A stretch of 10,757 nucleotides of DNA from Bacteroidota bacterium (GTDB lineage Bacteria; Bacteroidota; Bacteroidia; Flavobacteriales_F; PHOS-HE28). Position numbers and translations under genes: made by a program. Of this stretch, positions 7,400 through 10,757 are shown piece after piece. The notes under the pieces were generated by a model, which worked only from the letters and a program-made list of their open reading frames with translations, ran no database searches and was not told where the DNA came from. Position 1 is the first letter of the stretch, and every line of letters begins with the position of its first letter. Where the stretch lies: NCBI GenBank assembly GCA_023412755.1, contig JAEZCB010000145.1, positions 1-10,757 of the forward strand, given 5' to 3'.

Positions 7400-8539
7400 T
7401 CAGGCGGACACGAGCTGGAAGATCCGCTTCAACGCCTCCACCGTAAGGTCCACTTCTTCCATGGTGTTGAACCTGCTGAATGAGAAACGGATGTTGGCAC
7501 CTTTCACCTCCGGATACAAGGCTGCCAGCACGTGGGATCCCTTGTTGCTTCCGCTGCTGCATGCACTTCCACCACTGCATGCTATGCCCTCGATGTCCAG
7601 GTTGTAGAGGAGCATCTCACTCCGCCCATCATCCGGGAAACGCACGTTCAACACCGTGTATAACGCGTTATCGGAAACATCGCCATTGAACTCCACGCCG
7701 GGGATCGCGTCGCGCAGCCGTCCGATCATATGGTGCTTCAGCCCCCTGATGTGGTGCTCGTGTTCTTCCAGGTCGCGGTAGGCGATCTCCATGGCCTTGG
7801 CCAGGCCTACTATACCCGCCAGGTTCTCGGTGCCACCGCGCATGTTCCTTTCCTGTGAACCACCGTGGATCATGGTCCGGAGACCTATGCCACTGCGCAT
7901 GTACAGGAATCCGATGCCTTTGGGTCCATGGAACTTGTGTGCCGATGCCGCCAGCAGATCCACCGGCGAACGTTGCAGATCGAAGCGGTAGTGGCCCATG
8001 GTCTGCACCGTATCACTGTGGAAGATGGCACCGTGCTGAGAGCACAATTCGCCGATCGCATCAAGGTCATTGCGGGTACCGATCTCGTTGTTGGCATGCA
8101 TCAAGGAAACGAGCACCTGGTGATGTTGTGCCAGCAACGTGCCAAGATGATCCATGTCCACACCGCCATCATGGTCCAGTGCCACCATCACCGCCTTCGC
8201 CTGGCCGCATTGGTGCAGATCCAGCACGGTGTGTTCCACGGCGTGGTGCTCCACTGGCGAAGAAATGATCGTGCGCACACCGAGATCCCTTACAGCGCAC
8301 CGAAGAGCCATATTATCCGCTTCGGTGCCACCGCTGGTGAAGATGATCTCTCCCGGCATGCAATTGAGCAACTGTGCGATCGTCCTCCTAGCCCGCTCGA
8401 TACCTGCCCGCGTCTGCCTTCCAAAGGCATGTATGGAAGAGGGGTTCCCATAGTATTCGCGCAGGTACGGCACCATGGCATCGAATACCTCCGGATCCAC
8501 CTGGGTGGTGGCGGCATTATCGAAATAGATCCTTTGCAT
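7400..8539 (-). CDS. Cysteine desulfurase, class I (IscS/NifS type)
   Basis: This PLP enzyme would convert cysteine to alanine and pass the sulfur, as an enzyme persulfide, to Fe-S cluster assembly or tRNA thiolation. The 379-residue protein carries the whole signature: YFDNAATTQVDP near the N-terminus, GNPSSIHAFG (31-40), FTSGGTEADN (67-76), H98 in VEHHAVEHT, D176 and Q179 in FHSDTVQTMGH, the PLP-binding K202 in SAHKFHGPKG, RGGTENLAGI (234-243), and catalytic C327 in GGSACSSGSNKGSHVL. The extended catalytic loop indicates class I rather than SufS-like class II. The frame is open 36 codons further upstream into the phosphoglucosamine mutase gene, but the family N-terminus (MQRIYFDNAATT) and a promoter-like box argue for the ATG at 8539, which has AAAAAGG directly before it. 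No iscU, scaffold or suf gene is next to it within the window, so the exact partner is open. Confidence 0.96.
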   Translation of the reverse strand: MQRIYFDNAATTQVDPEVFDAMVPYLREYYGNPSSIHAFGRQTRAGIERARRTIAQLLNCMPGEIIFTSGGTEADNMALRCAVRDLGVRTIISSPVEHHAVEHTVLDLHQCGQAKAVMVALDHDGGVDMDHLGTLLAQHHQVLVSLMHANNEIGTRNDLDAIGELCSQHGAIFHSDTVQTMGHYRFDLQRSPVDLLAASAHKFHGPKGIGFLYMRSGIGLRTMIHGGSQERNMRGGTENLAGIVGLAKAMEIAYRDLEEHEHHIRGLKHHMIGRLRDAIPGVEFNGDVSDNALYTVLNVRFPDDGRSEMLLYNLDIEGIACSGGSACSSGSNKGSHVLAALYPEVKGANIRFSFSRFNTMEEVDLTVEALKRIFQLVSA

Positions 8540-8566
8540 CCTTTTTCCCGCAGGTATCGCGGAAGG

Positions 8567-8574
8567 CAAAGTTA
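8567..8574 (-). promoter_or_regulatory. -7 box TAACTTTG for the cysteine desulfurase gene
   Basis: Read on the minus strand this is TAACTTTG, a perfect match to TAnnTTTG. It lies in the 64-nt gap between the phosphoglucosamine mutase stop and the desulfurase ATG, 27 nt before the ATG, leaving a leader of about 20 nt. It suggests the desulfurase has its own promoter even if it also receives readthrough. I see no -33 TTG at the expected distance. Confidence 0.5.
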
Positions 8575-8603
8575 CCGCGTATGCAGCGATCCCATGGATG
8601 GCA

Positions 8604-10013
8604 TCATGTGGTGGCTTGGTGTGTGCTTCCCACCTCGCCAAGCTCATCGATCATCCGCTTCGCAAGTGCATCCGCCTGGTCCGGGCTGGCTGCTTCCGCA
8701 TAGATGCGTATGATGGGTTCGGTATTGCTCATGCGCAGGTGTGCCCATGTATCGCCGAACTCGATACGAAGACCATCCACGGTGGAATGCGGTCTATCGA
8801 GGTACCGTTTGCGCATGTTCTCGAGCAAGGCCTTCGATCCGCCCTTCAAGCACGAGGCATCCATCTTGTTCTTGCTTATATGGTAGTCCGGATAGCTTTT
8901 CCGCAGTTCCGAACTGGTCTTCCCACTCTTTGCCAGATGTGTTAGGAAGAGCGCGATCCCCACCAGGGCGTCGCGGCCATAGTGCAGTTCTCCCAGGATC
9001 ACACCGCCATTCCCTTCGCCGCCGATGGGTGCGTGCACCTTCTTCATGAGTTCCACCACATTCACCTCGCCCACCGCACTGGCATGGCGCTTACGCCCAT
9101 GTTTTGCGGCCACATCATCCAATGCACGGGTACTGCTCAGGTTGCTCACCGTATCGCCCGGGCGCTGGGCCAGCACATGGTCCGCACATGCCACCAGGGT
9201 GTACTCTTCGCCGAACAGGCTGCCATCCTCACAAACCATTGCCAGCCGGTCCACGTCGGGATCCACGGCAATGCCCAAATGTGCCTTGTGTCTGGTCACC
9301 GATGTACACAGGTCTTTTAGATTTTCAGGAAGGGGTTCGGGATCGTGGGGGAACTGGCCATCCGGGGAACAATGGATGCATACCACCTCCTGCACGCCCA
9401 GGGCGGTAAGCAAGCCGGGAACCACCTCGCCACCCACCGAATTCACCGCATCCACCACAACACGCAGCTTCGCTTCCTTGATGGCATTCACATCAACAAG
9501 GTCCAGTTCCAGGATCATGTCGATGTGCTTGCGTGTCCAGCCACTCACCGGCCTTACCGTTCCAAGCCGGTCCACCGGCGCGAACGCGAACTTCTCGGAA
9601 GCCGCCAATTCCAGCACCCGTTCTCCTTCCACCGCGCTGATGAATTCACCTTCGGCATTCAGCAATTTCAGCGCGTTCCATTGTGCGGGATTGTGGCTGG
9701 CCGTAAGGATGATGCCGCCCCTGGCATTCTCCCCCGTTACGGCCAGTTCCACGGTGGGCGTGGTGGCCAGCCCCAGATCGAGCACCTCGAAACCCAGCCC
9801 GGCAAGCGTGGCTGCCACAAGATCACGCACCATGGAACCGCTTATGCGCGCATCCCTGCCTATTACCATGCGCGGCCGTTCGCCAGGGCTGCGTTGGAGC
9901 ACCATGGTGCCGAATGCGGCGGTGTAGCGAACAATATCCAGCGGAGTAAGGGCCACACCCGGAGTACCGCCAATGGTACCGCGGATGCCTGAGATCGAAC
10001 GGATAAGCGTCAT
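8604..10013 (-). CDS. glmM: Phosphoglucosamine mutase (GlmM type, alpha-D-phosphohexomutase family)
   Basis: This 469-residue enzyme is predicted to interconvert glucosamine-6-phosphate and glucosamine-1-phosphate, on the route to UDP-GlcNAc for peptidoglycan and lipopolysaccharide. All four landmarks of the phosphohexomutase family are present: the phosphoserine loop TASHNPAQWN with S106, the metal-binding loop DPDVDR with D251, D253 and D255, the sugar-specificity loop GEGNGG around E333, and the phosphate-binding loop RMSNTEPIIRIYAE (428 onwards). The opening SISGIRGTIGG and the overall length match the proteins annotated as GlmM in Bacteroidota. A phosphomannomutase/phosphoglucomutase activity cannot be excluded from sequence, because specificity within the family is hard to read. 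The ATG at 10013 is preceded by a promoter-like box and no strong Shine-Dalgarno sequence. The cysteine desulfurase gene follows after 64 nt on the same strand. Confidence 0.92.
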   Translation of the reverse strand: MTLIRSISGIRGTIGGTPGVALTPLDIVRYTAAFGTMVLQRSPGERPRMVIGRDARISGSMVRDLVAATLAGLGFEVLDLGLATTPTVELAVTGENARGGIILTASHNPAQWNALKLLNAEGEFISAVEGERVLELAASEKFAFAPVDRLGTVRPVSGWTRKHIDMILELDLVDVNAIKEAKLRVVVDAVNSVGGEVVPGLLTALGVQEVVCIHCSPDGQFPHDPEPLPENLKDLCTSVTRHKAHLGIAVDPDVDRLAMVCEDGSLFGEEYTLVACADHVLAQRPGDTVSNLSSTRALDDVAAKHGRKRHASAVGEVNVVELMKKVHAPIGGEGNGGVILGELHYGRDALVGIALFLTHLAKSGKTSSELRKSYPDYHISKNKMDASCLKGGSKALLENMRKRYLDRPHSTVDGLRIEFGDTWAHLRMSNTEPIIRIYAEAASPDQADALAKRMIDELGEVGSTHQATT

Positions 10014-10035
10014 GGAGCAAATGCTGATAGGGCCG

Positions 10036-10043
10036 CAAAGCTA
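10036..10043 (-). promoter_or_regulatory. -7 box TAGCTTTG for glmM
   Basis: Read on the minus strand this is TAGCTTTG, a perfect match to the Bacteroidota -7 consensus TAnnTTTG. It lies 22 nt before the glmM ATG, giving a predicted leader of about 15 nt. A convincing -33 element is not visible. Confidence 0.5.
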
Positions 10044-10177
10044 CCCCCGGCAGGCTTTAAGATCCCAGCATTGACGCGTGTTCCATCAACCGGAGTATGT
10101 GGATCGGAGGTGGGAAGCGGTTGGATCCAGTTGTTGATAAGATCACAGCAGGTACCGATTTCCCTAAGGGTTATCCG

Positions 10178-10185
10178 TAAATTTG
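10178..10185 (+). promoter_or_regulatory. -7 box TAAATTTG for the TPR gene
   Basis: TAAATTTG is a perfect TAnnTTTG match, 27 nt before the ATG of the TPR-protein gene. It is followed immediately by a perfect 7-bp inverted repeat that shares its final G. No clear -33 TTTG is seen at the usual distance. Confidence 0.5.
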
Positions 10186-10200
10186 TGATGCAGGCATCAC
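10185..10200. repeat. Perfect 7-bp inverted repeat at the predicted transcription start of the TPR gene
   Basis: GTGATGC and GCATCAC are perfect reverse complements separated by 2 nt (AG). The dyad begins at the last base of the -7 box and would cover the predicted transcription start, which is where a repressor operator often lies. The 2-nt centre is too short for a good RNA hairpin loop unless an inner pair opens, so a protein-binding site is at least as likely as an RNA structure. Chance occurrence cannot be excluded. Confidence 0.4.
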
Positions 10201-10212
10201 CTGCACCTCTTC

Positions 10213-10757
10213 ATGAACGAAGGACCCTTACCCCTTCCCGACCGCGATGACGACCAGCAAGGCTGCGTTGAACGGTACGAGGAGATGCTAGACCGGAACG
10301 ATCATTACTTCTTCGATGTGGAGGAGTTCGAAATGATCATCGAACATTACCTGGAACAGAATGACCTGAAGAAAGCGAGACAGGTGTTGGAGTATGCCAG
10401 CAAACAACATCCGGGGGCCTTGGACCTGATGTTCTGCGAGGCACATGTGATGATGAGCATGGGCAAACTGAACCGTGCGCTCGAAGTGCTGGACGCCATC
10501 GGCAAGGTGGAGCCCTTCAACGAGGATGTGCAACTGCACAAGGCCGGTATCTACAGCCAGCTGCGCAACCACCGCAAGGCCATTGAACACTTCAAACGTG
10601 CGTTGGAACTGGCCGAAGAAGGTGTGGATGACATACACCTGGACCTGGCCTTCGAGTACGAGAATCTGGAAGCCTTCGACCAGGCCATTGAATGCCTCAA
10701 GAGTGCACTGCGCATAAACCCGGAGAACGAGGCGGCGCTTTACGAGATCGCCTATTG
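10213..10757 (+). CDS. Tetratricopeptide-repeat protein, N-terminal part
   Basis: The reading frame opens at the ATG at 10213 and stays open to the window end, giving 181 complete codons before the edge. After an acidic N-terminus (MNEGPLPLPDRDDDQQG) comes RYEEMLDRNDHYFFDVEEFEMIIEHY, then helix-turn-helix repeats with the TPR pattern: a unit around LKKARQVLEYASKQHPG, one around GKLNRALEVLDAIGKVEPFN, one around RNHRKAIEHFKRALELAEE and one around EAFDQAIECLKSALRINPENEAALYEIAY. TPR arrays usually mediate protein-protein contacts; no enzymatic domain is visible in this part and no signal peptide is seen, so it is probably cytoplasmic. Proteins that open in a similar way are, to my recollection, conserved in Bacteroidota, but their role is not known to me. 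It is transcribed divergently from glmM. Confidence 0.9.
   Translation, partial: MNEGPLPLPDRDDDQQGCVERYEEMLDRNDHYFFDVEEFEMIIEHYLEQNDLKKARQVLEYASKQHPGALDLMFCEAHVMMSMGKLNRALEVLDAIGKVEPFNEDVQLHKAGIYSQLRNHRKAIEHFKRALELAEEGVDDIHLDLAFEYENLEAFDQAIECLKSALRINPENEAALYEIAY

Noticed and set aside
8540..8647. 36-codon upstream extension of the cysteine desulfurase, overlapping glmM
   Set aside because: The family N-terminus begins at MQRIYFDNAATT, and a perfect TAACTTTG box lies within the extension.
7865..8713. 282-codon plus-strand open frame opposite the cysteine desulfurase
   Set aside because: It is the mirror of a gene with a complete catalytic signature, and its translation looks like a shadow frame (many His, Arg and Cys, no hydrophobic core pattern).
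1..10757. Mobile elements, CRISPR arrays, tRNA/rRNA, phage or defence genes
   Set aside because: No transposase or integrase motifs, no regularly spaced direct repeats, no terminal inverted repeats and no tRNA-like cloverleaf were seen on either strand by eye; the window reads as core chromosome.

Overview
This looks like an ordinary chromosomal stretch from a moderately GC-rich member of the Bacteroidota, possibly a high-GC Flavobacteriales-like lineage. That is an inference from three things. The GlmM sequence (opening SISGIRGTIGG) and the TPR protein resemble Bacteroidota proteins. Several genes are preceded by a TAnnTTTG-type -7 box, the hallmark of that phylum's housekeeping promoters. 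Shine-Dalgarno sequences are mostly weak or absent. I see no tRNA, rRNA, CRISPR array, insertion sequence, integrase, phage gene or toxin-antitoxin pair. Gene density is very high: the longest gap between genes is about 200 bp.

Positions 1-4880 (+) hold a tripartite RND efflux operon: the C-terminal part of a periplasmic adaptor (cut by the window start), a complete 1023-residue inner-membrane RND pump, and a TolC-family outer-membrane channel. Adaptor and pump overlap by 4 nt (ATGA), and pump and channel overlap by 8 nt, so the three are probably translationally coupled. Together they would span both membranes and export a substrate that cannot be read from the sequence; no regulator is inside the window. 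After a short gap with a G-free leader comes a small secreted protein with Spy/CpxP-like LTxxQ-type motifs (4967-5314). It is closed by a perfect 14-bp hairpin terminator (5336-5370).

Positions 5371-7392 (+) hold three less characterised genes: a secreted, probably beta-barrel protein of unknown role (5452-6159), a flavodoxin-fold NAD(P)H-dependent FMN reductase (6172-6729, 12 nt downstream and probably co-transcribed), and a lipoprotein of unknown function (6757-7392). The first and third have -7-like boxes so close to their start codons that the mRNAs would be nearly leaderless.

Positions 7400-10013 (-) hold two well-conserved metabolic genes, both with all key catalytic residues: a class-I (IscS/NifS-type) cysteine desulfurase supplying sulfur for Fe-S clusters or thiolation, and upstream of it a phosphoglucosamine mutase (GlmM type) for UDP-GlcNAc and cell-wall synthesis. 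Each has its own TAnnTTTG box.

Positions 10014-10757 hold a 199-bp divergent intergenic region with a perfect 7-bp inverted repeat just after the -7 box of the next gene, followed by the start of a TPR-repeat protein (+) that runs off the window. I found no convincing previously undescribed system. The items most worth a second look are the unknown lipoprotein, the barrel-like gene beside the reductase, the small Cys-containing Spy-like protein behind the pump, the promoter-overlapping dyad, and a marked excess of GGATCC palindromes.
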